Shown here: in pieces, positions 25,923 through 37,278 of the stretch | How positions within the stretch are numbered: position 1 is the stretch's first letter | Layout of the letters: every line of letters starts with the position of its first letter | DNA from: Paramecium octaurelia | Taxonomy: Eukaryota; Ciliophora; Oligohymenophorea; Peniculida; Parameciidae | Reading direction: 5' to 3' | Length of the DNA stretch: 64,000 bases | Assembly: GCA_905182995.1 (NCBI GenBank) | Contig: CAJJDP010000099.1 | Span: forward strand, 253,404-317,403 | The notes under the pieces: model-generated | Database searches by the model: none | Told to the model about the DNA's origin: nothing | Seen by the model: only the letters and a program-made list of their open reading frames with translations | Program-made: the position numbers and the translations under genes

Positions 25923-26371
25923 AAAATAATTAATAATGTAAATAAAAAATTACAATATTACGTCACTTTTATATCCTTTATATTAATTTTAGTAAATATA
26001 AATATTCTAGCCATGTGGTTTCTCCAATTAGTATTTTTGCAATTATAATTTTACTCACAAATTTAGATTTTTATTTTAGCCAATTTAAGTAGTGAATGAT
26101 CGATTGTATTCTTATTTGAATTGATTTTTATCTTAAATTAACCTATATTCCTTGATTTATATTGAAAAATGTGAAAATTTAAATGAAATCTGAGACTCAT
26201 CAAATTTGATGTGAAAAGAACAATCCAATCTTGTATGTGAACATCTTGAATATGAATGAATGTATATATATGCCCCAGAGGTGTAATTGTATGGAGAGAC
26301 AACTTTAGATTTGATGGGAAGGATTTGTATTAAAAAGAGTTGATTATTTTATTTTTATCATAAATTAATTA
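25923..26371. other. Divergent intergenic region
   Basis: Between the sideroflexin and WDR43-like starts. AT-rich; likely carries both promoters, but I recognise no specific element. Confidence 0.55.
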
Positions 26372-28018
26372 ATGGAAATTGAGAAAGAAATCATAAAATT
26401 GTCTTCTTGTTAAAAGTTCTTGCTTATTCAAAGCTTTAGAACTTTGATCAATATAATTGATTTGGAAAATTTCAAATAGAAGCAAATCAACTTCAGAGAT
26501 GCTGAAATTTCATTTATTGATTACTTTGATAATGAGTTGTTGGTAGGAGACAAATAAGGAAAATTATATTACAAAAATGAGTCCTTCTAAGTGCATTCTG
26601 GCTAATTTTTATAAGGGATTGTTAAGGACGGAATGTTGCTATCTTTGGGTTAAGATGGTTTATTAAAATAAACTAATATCAAAACATTTTAATGTCTCTA
26701 CTCTAGATAATTGTCTCATCACATAAAGGAAGGAACCTTATATCTTTTGGCTTCCCATGTATTGGTCTAATATGGATAAAAGATAGTGCTAATTAACTTA
26801 GAAAACGATGTAAAAGATTATCATATTCAAGGTAGTAGAAACAAAGTATAAAATAAATCAATAAGGACCACTGATAGTCAAATTGAACAATCTATCGAAG
26901 GACTACTTCTCTGTCTTGGGCAAGGAGGGCTTATTGAAAATATTCAAATTAGGCGAAAGTTCAGAAACAATATAAACTATTGAGATTGGAAGCTATGAAA
27001 ATTATGAATTATATTACATGGCCAAAAAGACTACAATATTGCTTTGGAATCAAGACAGTATCATCGGATATGTTTTCGAAAAAGAATTGAATAAGTAATA
27101 TGAAGTCAAGATAAAAAACTTGTAATCTGTGATGCAAGGAGAAAAATTGCTGATTGTCTATGATAACATCAGTAATCCAAAATTAAAATAGATACACAAT
27201 ATTGAAAGTTAAAAATTCAAATCATTATATTAATAAGAATAATTACTCAGATTCAATGAATTGTAATAATAAAAGTAAGATGATATAAATTAAAACAAAT
27301 AACAATCTAATCCTATTCCTATTGCTTTTTATGACTTTGCTTACTTTAACAACTAAAGTTCTCTTGCCAAAGATGATAAAATTGAGCCAAAAACTATTAC
27401 TAGTGAACAGAATCTAATTAATGTGCTTAAGTAATCATTGATTGCCAAGGACAAGGCCTATTTAGAATATGCTTTAGAGCGAACTCTTCAGAGTGGAATT
27501 ACTGAATCTGTCAATTCTTTATAACTGGAACAATTGTAAGAACTCTAGCATTTCATTGTGGATAAGTTGATAAGTTATCCTGAACAAACAAAAAAGTATT
27601 TGGAATGGATAAAAGCCATAGTAAAAAGAGGAGTTGGAGATTTCTCTAAATTGTATTACCTATTGGAAGAGAGAACAAAATCTATCAGTAAATTAGAATC
27701 AATCTGTTCAAAGATTTAATTCAATAAATTGACCCAGAAACCAAAATAGGATAAAGATTATAGAAAACAATAACACACTGTTTATGAAGAATAATAGGCT
27801 GACGTAGTGATCATCCAAGGCAACGTTCCTGAAAAACAAGTTGCTGAGGCTAACTACGCAGATGATTAGACAAGTTAGATTGAGGATGATTTCAATTAAG
27901 CTTATGTTAAAGTAAAGATTAGATTGTATATTTTTAATAGCACAAGTAAGAACTTAGACAAAGGGCCTATTAAGACATTGAAGAGGAAGCTTATGATGAA
28001 GAAGATTTAAAACTTTGA
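26372..28018 (+). CDS. WDR43/UTP5-like small-subunit processome protein
   Basis: 531 residues after two introns (26810-26831 and 27912-27940); the exon sum is exact. The N-terminal ~280 residues are beta-propeller-like short strands without clear WD dipeptides. The C-terminal part matches the Utp12 domain in form: helices with KAYLEYALERTL, HFIVDKLISYPEQTKKYLEW, VKRGVGDFSKLYYLLEERT, followed by an acidic tail (EEEAYDEEDLKL). Proteins with propeller plus Utp12 domain (UTP5/WDR43, UTP12/WDR3 and others) are t-UTP/UTP-B subunits that act on nucleolar pre-rRNA. The single propeller and short length favour UTP5/WDR43; the exact orthologue is inferred. Confidence 0.75.
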
Positions 28019-28047
28019 TTAATTATGTATATATCTATATAAGCAGA

Positions 28048-29050
28048 TCAAATTATCAATTTAGAATAACTAAAATCCTTGATGGTAATATCTGTTTTCA
28101 ATTCTAGAACGAGGGAATTCAATTAAGGAATCTTATTGAGATTTTGTTGTAATTAATTTACTTAATTCATTACCTATTCATAGGGATCTTCACTTTATTA
28201 TTTGAATAGTTTTACTGATTCTATGAAATCATCATTTTAATTGAGTCTGTTCTCGAAATCATCTTTGTAAACTAAACTTGTTTAAACTAATTAATCTATG
28301 TCAGTTCTTATCTGTCTTAATTGAAACTTCAATATATTTAATAAGAATTTACATCAACTTTCTCATTGAATTCAGCCTATATCACCTAACACTTCATTTT
28401 GAGTTGATCCTGAATGTTCTCCAAGTATTCCTACATCTATTATTTTGATTATTCAGCTTGAAATTTAACTTTCTAAATAATTAAGTATGAATTACATTAA
28501 ATAATTACATTTGCTGTAAAATCAGATTTCCAATTAATTCACTTTGCTAATAATCCTTTTTTAGAAAAATTAAGATGGGCTATTCAATGAATTCAGTCAA
28601 TTTAACTATTTAATCATGTTTGCATTAGAATATTTTGTGTTTGCATTCTCTGCATAATAAATGAGTATCACATTAGGGTAAACAACATAGGAATTGTGCA
28701 ATCCTCTTTCTTTATTAAGTTTTGTTGATATGCCTGACACATTAGTAATGTGATGGAGATTGTTTAGGTGAGTCTGAAAATTCTCTCTCTCTTTCTCTCG
28801 AAGTTTGAGCATTGGATCTTCGAGTTGAATGTCTTTGGAAATAATTATCGAATCTATTGGTATGTTATTTTTAATCTTCAGGTGGTTCCCAAAGAGAATT
28901 CATATCAGATCTTCTTGTTGCCAGTACTTTAACCAAATTCAGAGAAGCCTTACTAGATTTGCCATTTTTATTAAGGGAATGTGGTTTAGTATGGATATTT
29001 TCCTTCATAAGATTAACTTGTATGATTGGGGATTTGTCTCTTTTTTACAT
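28048..29050 (-). CDS. B-box-like zinc-finger coiled-coil protein
   Basis: 317 residues after two introns (28327-28352 and 28473-28495); the exon sum is exact. The first ~95 residues are basic and Ser-rich. Next comes a Cys/His cluster, CVRH...CCLPQCDTHLLCREC...CKHD, spaced like a B-box type zinc finger. The rest is coiled coil (MQEYLENIQDQLKMK; DDFENRLNQNDDFIE). B-box plus coiled coil recalls TRIM-type proteins, but no RING is present. Its start lies 48 bp from the start of the divergent channel 2 gene, so the two share a very short promoter region. A long forward-strand ORF across this gene is an antisense shadow. Confidence 0.75.
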
Positions 29051-29098
29051 TCGTTAAAAAATATAAATTTATATATATATTTTTACAAACATATTATA

Positions 29099-32000
29099 AT
29101 GCAAGAAAAACCTCAATTAATATTGTGCACCGAGGAAAATATGGATGATTACAAAGAACCTAATTTAGAGGAGAGTGTTGAATTTGTGGAAATAAAACAT
29201 GATTTTTGTGATTCAAGACCTCAAAGACATAGTCTGCCTGAAAGTTTAAGCCAAAATATTTTGACATAAATCAATGAACTTCATGAGTTCTTACCACATA
29301 AAGATATGTAAATCAAGGTATAAGAAATAACGAAAAAAGAAAATAGAAAATTCACAATTCGAGTTTATTATTTCGTAAAAAGGTTCCTTACTAAATTATC
29401 AGTGAGTAGGAGACATAAATTATTCTTCAAAAGCATACATTTTCAAATTGTTGGCGATAAAGCTAGTGGAGAATTGGAGAAATTAGGATAAATCAAAAAG
29501 ACTGATAAAAAAAGAAAAAGAAATGAAAATGCATTTTCTTGCTATAATCCTTTGACTGGCCTATTGAAAATGCTACCAATAATCTATCCCCAATCAGTAT
29601 CCAAAATTATCTGGGATTTATGCTTGTGCATAGTCTTGATTTACTTCTTCATTATGATTCCATTAGAATTAGCGTTCAACAATTCCATTATGTACTTCTA
29701 ATCTATTTGGCTCACTGTTCCCTTCTACTTGTTCCTGATTATCGATTACCTCATGAAAATGAACACAGTCTACTATGAATATGGATAGCCAATAATAGAG
29801 AGGTCATTGATCTTCAATAACTATTTGAAACAAGGCTTATTGATAGACGGCATTTCATTAATAGTGTTACTTTGCGGGTTTTTTAATGATTACTTTATTC
29901 AAAGTCGATGGCTCAACCTTTCATTAACCCTCTTCATTACCCAATATCATTACTTCGCCTAGGTGGTTAGAAATATGGAAGAATCCATCCATTTAAGTAA
30001 GACTCAATCATCAATTGTGAATCTAGCCAAGTTGATTTTCACAATCCTCTACTTTCTCCATATCTATAGTTGTCTGTGGTATTTTATAGGTTCGTATGCC
30101 AACGAAATAGGGATGGTTAATTGGCTGGATAGTCGTCACCTTTCGGAAGCACCTTATGAAACTCAATATTTGGAGGCTTTTTACTTCTCGACTGTGACGA
30201 TGATCAGTGTGGGATATGGGGACATCGTGCCTTTAAGTAATAAACAAAGTAATTTTAGATGCCTTGGAGAAGATTTGCACAATCATTTTTATGTTCACTA
30301 CTTGTGTGTAACTGTCATTCAGTGTAAATACTGTAGGAGAGATATTAAACTCAATTAGTTTGTCTACTGAAAACACTACTGAAAAGATTCGAATTATTAA
30401 TAAATTCATGAATAGAAAGAAAATCAGTTTCGAATTGCAATATTAGTAATTAAATAAAATAGTAATCTTAGAATAAGGGAATACATCAAAATATATTGGA
30501 GTCAATAATTGCAATAAGAAAATGAGGAGGAGGAAAAATTAATCACTTCCTTATCGGAGAATCTAAAGAATAAACTAATACATGAGGCTAATTTCTCAAT
30601 CATTGAAAAGTGTGATTTATTTCAACAAACCTTTTCTGTAGATACCAAATAAAAATTAATCAAATTGTTCAAAACAGTACTCATCACTCCAGAATAGACC
30701 ATCACTTGTGAATTGCCATAATACAACGAACCCTGTTTGTGTTTCATTGATTAGGGAACATTGAATATTTGTGCCAACATTACAGATCGATCAGAAGGTA
30801 TCACATTTTCTTAAGGCCAATTCTTTGGATTGGAAGAATTGCTAACCGGTCAATAGCCGCAATTGTAGTTACAATCCTTGTCATTTGTTAAACTATTAAT
30901 CTTGACGAGAACTGACTTTATTAACACTTTAAGGGATAATCCATAAGATTATGAATCATTTTGTTAAATGAAGGATGAAATTCTGTTGCACCAAAGAGAT
31001 TCCAAGACCAAATGCAAATCTTGCAATTGCATGGGTCATGATATCTAAAATTGTCCCATCGTTCATTATGTCATTGATAAAGAAAGAGTCATCAAATCTT
31101 ATTAATTCTAATCGGAACAAATTAGGGTTAAAGGTATGAGGAATAGATGTCGAATAAGAAATTAATTTAATGCTATTTTTGATCAATGGTTTCTGCAGGA
31201 AATTGCATCTATGATGAAGAATCACGAAGACCTACCCATTGTTCAATTCTATGGAATCCAATGTGTAGATGACTCTGAAATCAAATCACCATAATAATAA
31301 TTGCTTTAATCTAAGGATTCTTTGATCACCAATGATCGTGGATCATTTAGTTATGTTGATTAGGTCATCCAAAATGCAGTCAGTCCTTCGCCTCCAAAGA
31401 TATTTGACCATTCCATTTTTCGTAAATATTCAATTTAAATTAGATCCATAGAGTAAAGTATAAAGAAGAAATTATCCTAAATAGAGTATTAGAATTAAGA
31501 ACTTTGGTATTAAGATTAAATTCCAAAAAATTATCAAGAAGGTTATGAAAATGCAAAACTATTCAAAAGCTTTTAAAAGACAAAACGATATAGAATCAAA
31601 CCATAGATTTAATAAAAACATTAAATTCATAGTAGATAATTATTTTAAATCAAATTCAATAAAAGATTATTTAAATAAAGTTGAGTATGAAAATCTTTAC
31701 TTTCTCAAAATGAAATGTGATTTAATTTAATATTCAGAACTTGTTTTATCCAAGCCTTTTGAGATATAAAAAGAATATTAAATATATTAAGTACATAATA
31801 ATTTATCGCATGTAATTAAGAAGTCAGATGTGTTTTTAGAATAATAAAAGAGTAGAATATCGTTTAAATAGGAAACACCTAAAAATGATAAATTAACTAA
31901 GTTGAATTAAGAAGAGAGAAAAGTTATCTTGAAGGACAGTCTCATCAGGTATCTTTCCTATCCAAATTTATACTTTTCAAAATATTACGATAAAAGCGAA

Positions 32001-32180
32001 CCAAATGAAACCCCTTAATCAGTAGGATAGAAGAAAGCAAGGGCTCTGTTCAAAGCCTACAAGAAGCGATAGATAATGAGATAAAACGCATTTCTTTTAC
32101 CTCCTTCTCAAAAAAACGATAGCAAAGGGCAAAAATCGTCTTTGGCGGTAGGAATAAATGTGATAGTGCCTGAAAATTGA
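29099..32180 (+). CDS. CNBD-type K+ channel (channel 2)
   Basis: 1003 residues after three introns (30237-30258, 30446-30471, 31422-31443); the exon sum is exact. After a ~160-residue cytosolic N-terminus come six membrane segments, pore STVTMISVGYGDIVP and a C-linker (QIREYIKIYWSQQLQQ). The S4 region (SRWLNLSLTLFITQYHYF) has almost none of the usual repeated Arg/Lys, so voltage sensing is doubtful. The CNBD-like fold lacks the conserved Arg of the phosphate-binding cassette (FFGLEELLTGQQPQLQLQS), so nucleotide binding is doubtful too. Right after it is CKSCNCMGHDIQNCPIVH, a C-x2-C-x4-H-x4-C-P knuckle (31013-31066). A ~350-residue basic, disordered tail follows. The K+ selectivity filter is intact. 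Confidence 0.92.
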
Positions 32181-32235
32181 TTTAGTATATAAAACAATTT
32201 ATATTATTACTGTGGTTTAATAATTATATAATAAA

Positions 32236-33039
32236 ATGCAATATGATCGATCGCTTTTAACAGTTGATATACTGGGGGCCCAACCTAAATCTAGAAATGC
32301 TTACATGAATAGGTTGTTGCCACATTAACTGAAATATGTAGAACAAATCAGAGTTTAGTAATGAATATAAAGTCATGAAAGACAACAAATTCCAAAATAA
32401 GATTACAAATTTGGGAGAAGAAGATACTAACATGATTTCCATCACTTCTGCAATATATGCATTCCTTAAGGGGAAGAGTACTTTGAAAGAACCAATAAGA
32501 AACACTTCGTAATTCCAGAAGGAGAAATAAAACTATATAGAGCCTTAGAGAATTATTACGATCAACCCAAGTATTATAATAAATGTTGATGAGGGCAAAT
32601 TGAGGCTGATAGATTACTATGTACAAATGACATCGACGGAGCAGTTCCAGGTTCTTTGCAGAGTCAGGCAGTCCGTAATCACGACGTGGCTTAGAAGCTG
32701 CGAATTTAGAGAGAAGAGGAGAGAGCACACAGAAAGAGAGCATTATATCAATCACAAATAGAATAGAGTTAGGAAGTCTAAGAAGGGGAATCTCCGTTGC
32801 CTTATAGAAATAAATCACTATCAGTTCAATTATCCCCTGTTTAGCCGACTCAACCTTACGATTATATGAATAAGCCTTTAAAACTACCTCCGATAAGTGA
32901 TAGAATCACAACCTTCACAAATCAAGCAAACAACAGCAAACTATAGTTGCGATAGAACCCTCGAACATTCTTGAGCTAGGAGTAGGAAAAGACTTTGAAG
33001 TTTATATAGAAGTAGCCAGCGTTGAGATTATTTGTGTGA
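32236..33039 (+). CDS. Protein with DIxGAxP motifs, exon structure partly unresolved
   Basis: The first exon begins MQYDRSLLTVDILGAQPKSR and a later exon contains LCTNDIDGAVPGSLQSQ: two copies of a D-I-x-G-A-x-P motif that I recognise from ciliate proteins of unknown function. The last exon is basic, Gln- and Pro-rich and ends QPALRLFV at TGA 33037-33039. A 23-nt intron near 32575 (GTATTA...GATGAG) joins two of the exons. The junction near 32330-32350 could not be resolved: no normal GT-AG intron joins the first frame to the next one cleanly, so there may be an unusual intron or a frame disruption. The stop is 5 bp from the stop of the convergent gene. Confidence 0.55.
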
Positions 33040-33044
33040 TATAA

Positions 33045-33614
33045 TCATGAATAAAATTCCTACTGCTATTGCTTATTTTATCTTAGATAATGCTAAGGGA
33101 GATTCCACTTGACGTATTTTTTCTATTAAACTTACTCTGTTGATTTTTTGAGAACTCCTTTGTCCAGACTTTACATTTTGGGTCTGTTAACAGTTCCAAT
33201 ATCTGAGTAGGAAAGAGGAGCTGAACTTTACTCTACGTTATTGGAGAGGTTCTTGTCAGTATCAGCATCAAAGATGTATAAGGATCTGGACTTGATGAAG
33301 GTAGGATGTGGTTTGCACTTCTTCCTTGATTTGTCTGATTCTGTTGTGATGTTGCAATAGTCAGAGAACAAGTAGATGGATTTGTCAGAGTTGGAGGATT
33401 TGCTTCGACTTGTTGGTTTCCTTGTTGATGAGAACTTGGATTGCCGATCTGATGAATCCCCTGGAGAACGTTTTTTGGAACGATTCCTGGTAGACTGTTC
33501 GGTGAATCTATTGCTTCTGATGGTTCTGATTTCATTTTGATCGCATGAACAGTCACAAGAAACATAATTAATGTAGCATTGACATTAACAATTCCCTATA
33601 GTAATTGTTCCCAT
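33045..33614 (-). CDS. Ser/Arg/Lys-rich protein with Cys-rich N-terminus
   Basis: 189 residues without intron. The N-terminus, MGTITIGNCQCQCYINYVSC, has Gly2 and six or more cysteines within 30 residues, suggesting lipid anchoring or metal binding. The middle is Ser/Arg/Lys-rich (RNRSKKRSPGDSSDR; SRSKSSNSDKS) and probably disordered; the C-terminus is Gln-rich. A longer-looking alternative frame in standard code is a shadow. No domain is recognised. Its stop is 5 bp from that of the convergent gene and its start is 21 bp from the VAP stop. Confidence 0.65.
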
Positions 33615-33635
33615 TTAATTGATAATTTTAATTAA

Positions 33636-34410
33636 TCATTTTCCAAAAATAAATCCCAAGATGACCGATATTGCAGTTGTGATCAACACTTGTTTCAACT
33701 CAAATTTGTTAGCTATTAGAAATATGCATCTATAGTATACCATGTAGTTTGACAGCCATTTCCTATTGTTTCACACTCTTAAGCATCAATTGATAATCAG
33801 AAACTTCTTTTTGCTATTAAGTATATACACAGAGTTACTAATTGATCGATTTGATCTTTATATCTCTAGATTTCCTCATCCTTTTCTTTAGATTGGGTAT
33901 CAATAACTGATTAATACATTTGAGTCATGCTTTCATGTGGCTCTGAAATAATGCTTTGTTGCAATTCTTATTGAACTACTTCTTGCTTAATTTCTGGCTA
34001 TTTGAGTCGACTCTTAACTTGGACTTACTAAATCAATGAGGGATCCTTCGATTTCCAATAAGTAGTGAGATCTTCGTTATTTAATGATGAGTATGTACCC
34101 TGTTCGTCTTGTTCAATTGTGCAAGCATTAATTTGAAATTTGGAGTTCAACTTGCTCTCCTCTTTGATTGCCAGGTTTGTATTGATAGAGATGGAGACTT
34201 GAGTGTTGGGTGATATGATGCCCAAATTAGGTTTGACTTAAAACATGTTGGGTGTTGTAGTTTTGATCTTGTGATGAGTGTATGGCTTACTTTGTAGGAT
34301 ATAGTATTGGGAGTCAAGTTGAAAATGTTGAGAGTCGTAGAGGCTACATTATTATCTTGAAGTATGAAGTCTAAATATTGTTTTGGTTCGATGTCAATTA
34401 ATCCTTACAT
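33636..34410 (-). CDS. VAP: VAP/MSP-domain ER membrane-contact protein
   Basis: 232 residues after three introns (23, 25 and 28 nt); the exon sum is exact. The N-terminal MSP domain begins LIDIEPKQYLDFILQ and contains KIKTTTPNMFQVKPNLGIIS, matching the FFAT-binding K-T-x-P...Y/F-x-V-x-P-N-x-G strand of VAPs. A coiled coil (EKDEEIQRYKDQIDQLQKEV) and a C-terminal anchor (VLITTAISVILGFIFGK) follow, so it is a tail-anchored ER protein. VAPs bind FFAT-motif partners at membrane contact sites and recruit lipid-transfer proteins. Architecture and length are those of the family. It starts 19 bp after the LTA4H-like stop on the same strand. Confidence 0.93.
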
Positions 34411-34429
34411 AAAATATATTGATTTATTT

Positions 34430-36445
34430 TCATTATATAAATGAGTCTTTTAATCCAAGGATGTTGATGATGTTGTTTCTAGCTATTGGATGGTAGAATG
34501 CCTCGTGAGAGCGGAATGTCTGAACTGCAAAATCGCTAAAATACATTTAATATTGTTACTGATCCAACTTATTCAAAGCTCTGTAAACTGGATAGACCAT
34601 CTTGCCTCTGCCAACTGCTCCAAGGAATTCTGCAATCTACGTGAATCTGTTCTTGTCTCCTGCTGTTAAGATGGCCCTGAACCACCTGAACTTCAACTCG
34701 AAGTCATTTTCTTGAGTTAATTTTAGATCCTTATCGATTTATTCAACAACAGTCAATTTCAACTAATTGCTCTCTGCCTTCTTAAAGAGATCCTCTAAGA
34801 AAACCTGCTTCTGTGAATGCAAGAAGGTTTTATAATCCTACCAATTTGTGGGTTGTTTTCCATCAGCTGTGATGTAAGCATTCGAATAATCTATGGCTTA
34901 AGTAAGCTTGTTGGTTGAAAAGTCAAGAAACACTGGTGGCAATCCTGGAGAGTACACCCATCTATTCCAATTCTCTAAGATCTTGTATCTCTTTGTAGAA
35001 TAATCATCCACACCTTGTTCTTGCAAGTATCTTAATAAGAAGTTCTAAAACTCCTACTGATCAATAGATTAATATTTATATTGTGCTAAATAAGCTCGAA
35101 GCATCATTTTAAAGTCCTATTCCCCAACTATGGATTCTAAATAAGCTAAAAATTGGTATCCTTTTTCATAAGGGATCTCGCTGAAAGAATCATCGGGATT
35201 AAGTCCAGTGGTATCAGGATGCAATGAAGAGAAATTGCTATCAAGTCCATAACCAAGCATATCCTAATACATAGATGTATTTCCAATGATCGCATTTAAT
35301 TTAATATCATCAGGGAGGTTATAATGTATTAATGATGCTTTTCTCTCTAGAAACACTGTAAAACCTTCATTGATCCACATGTTTGCCCAATTTACACAGG
35401 TGATTGTGTTACCAAACCAAGAGTGAGCCATTTCGTGAATGGTGACTGCTAATCCACTGCCTGTTCCTGTCATAATAGAAGGATTGGCAAATGTTAAAAG
35501 GGGATTCTCCATACCACCGATGGGGAAAGAAGGAGGTTGAATTACCAAAGTGTAAGTGCCCCAAGTATAGGGTCCAATGTATTGTTCAATGGCATTTAAG
35601 AATTATTCCATTTCCTTTAATTCTTCAGTGTAAGCAGCCAATTTATCTGGTTCACTAACCAAAAATGTTCTGCCTCCAGTACTTGTTGGAACCTTCTAAA
35701 TGTTACCTGCCACAATAGCGATTAGGTAACTGGGAATGGGGACTTTTTGAATAAAATATTTGTATTTCCAGGTGAAGGCTGCTTCGTCTTGTGGTTTATT
35801 AAGAATTTTGAATTGCTCATTGCTTTCATCGGCTGACATGAAGACATCCTTTGCCTCAGTATCCTTGTAGATGATGGTAGCAGTGTAAGTTTACTTGATG
35901 GCTGGAGTGTCCTACAATGGGGCCAGGGCTCTGCAGTTTGCATCCTCGCATTGTGAGAATAGATAGGGCATGGCTATGGATAGATGGAGATTGTGATACT
36001 TTTTGTGGAAGTCTATTCCTTAGTCATGAAGCTGATGGCTCTGGATTTGGAATCGATGGAGTATTTGATTGATACTTCTATATATTCTCCTCTGTAATAG
36101 GTTCTGTCCAGTTGAATATTGAGGCGTTGGCCTTGATCAGAGTCAGCATATGGACTGTCAATTGTATGTGGAAGTAGTACTCCATTTTTGAGGTATGTTG
36201 AATAGATGTTGAGTTTATAGATATCCAGGGAAATCTAGAATACAGTATGGCTATACTTTGTTGATTTAACGACCTACAACTTAAAATGAATAAGAAGATG
36301 TAGCATTGATGTATTTCTTATCCATGTTCAACAACCATTCCAAATGAAGGTGTCTATTCTGAACATCCAAGTAGTTTGAAAAGGTATTCACATCAATCTC
36401 GTATGCTTGTAAGCATATAATAGATGATATCACCAATAGGATCAT
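34430..36445 (-). CDS. LTA4H: Secreted LTA4H/aminopeptidase B-type M1 metallopeptidase
   Basis: 655 residues after two introns (22 and 26 nt); the exon sum is exact. A signal peptide ([14 protein letters not shown]) precedes a full M1 protein: the N-terminal domain with [14 protein letters not shown] and [20 protein letters not shown], exopeptidase motif [10 protein letters not shown], zinc site HEMAH with Glu 18 residues on (HExxH-x18-E), catalytic tyrosine motif PYEKGYQF, and the C-terminal helical domain typical of leukotriene A4 hydrolases. By hand alignment the epoxide-hydrolase Asp (human D375) is kept while human Tyr378 is Phe. The signal peptide is unusual, because characterised LTA4H is cytosolic; a lysosomal or secreted aminopeptidase is the more likely role. 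Confidence 0.93.
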
Positions 36446-36470
36446 TAATTAATGTTAATTTTATTAATTA

Positions 36471-36710
36471 TCAATATATATTCTTGGGAACATTAGTATT
36501 CGTGATGATGTTGTACTTCATCTCATCAAATATTTATGAAAACCTGGATAATTTAAACCTAGACTCAAGGATCAAACCTTCAAATTTAGTTGAATTTACA
36601 CCTATATGCTGCCAATCATCTGTGTTATTTAATGAATGTGAAGAAAGATGTTCATAATCGTACAATTGAGAGTTGTATAAACTGATGCAAATCTTCAAAG
36701 ATGAAAACAT
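36471..36710 (-). CDS. Candidate small ORF, 79 aa
   Basis: A clean ATG-to-TGA reverse-strand frame of 80 codons: MFSSLKICISLYNSQLYDY at the start, polar and acidic in the middle, FDEMKYNIITNTN near the end. It lies 25 bp upstream of the LTA4H-like gene on the same strand. The opposite strand has an open hydrophobic frame too, but that one has no start of its own outside the LTA4H gene. No domain recognised; it could also be a chance frame. Confidence 0.4.
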
Positions 36711-37278
36711 AATTTAAATGATGAATGAAGTAAGTTCAAACATGGAATTCATTCAAAAAATTTGAAATAAAATTAATGTCAATTTAATTAAGAATATGAT
36801 CATTTCGACGCATTTCAAAATTTATATCAATTACTTTATATTAAGTTAAAAAAGTTGATATAATTGTAATTGATAAAAATAATGGAAAATATTGAGAAAT
36901 CAGAGTAAAAGTAGTAATACATTCTATAAGTAGAGTCATATTTTATTGACATTCCAAAAATATAATAGTAGATGAAAAGGTTTTTAATGTTTAGTATACA
37001 GTGATAACTCGTATTTTCATTCTGGCATTTCTAATTAAATGTAAATTTCTGAATAATCTAATAAATTATTAAAATATATATAAATACATCAAACACTTAT
37101 ATTAATTTTAACTAGTTCTTCAAATTAAAATCATCCTTAAACATAAATTATAAATAATATTGCCGAAAATCTCAAAAGTAGTCTACTATTCATAATAAAA
37201 CAAATTAAGTAATTGAACAGAGTTTTGCTCTAAGATGAAAAGAGCACTAATATGAGATTATTAATAATATTTAATTAT
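36711..37278. other. Intergenic, AT-rich
   Basis: Upstream of the Cav-like gene. No supported coding sequence. Confidence 0.6.

Noticed and set aside
28829-29269. Long forward open frame across the B-box-like gene and the start of channel 2
   Set aside because: It is antisense to a complete spliced reverse-strand gene over its first half; only the part from 29099 is real, as the channel 2 N-terminus.
36424-36684. Forward hydrophobic frame with a TM-like segment and Cys cluster
   Set aside because: Its only start lies antisense inside the LTA4H signal-peptide region; the reverse ORF at 36471-36710 has its own start and stop, so it is preferred.
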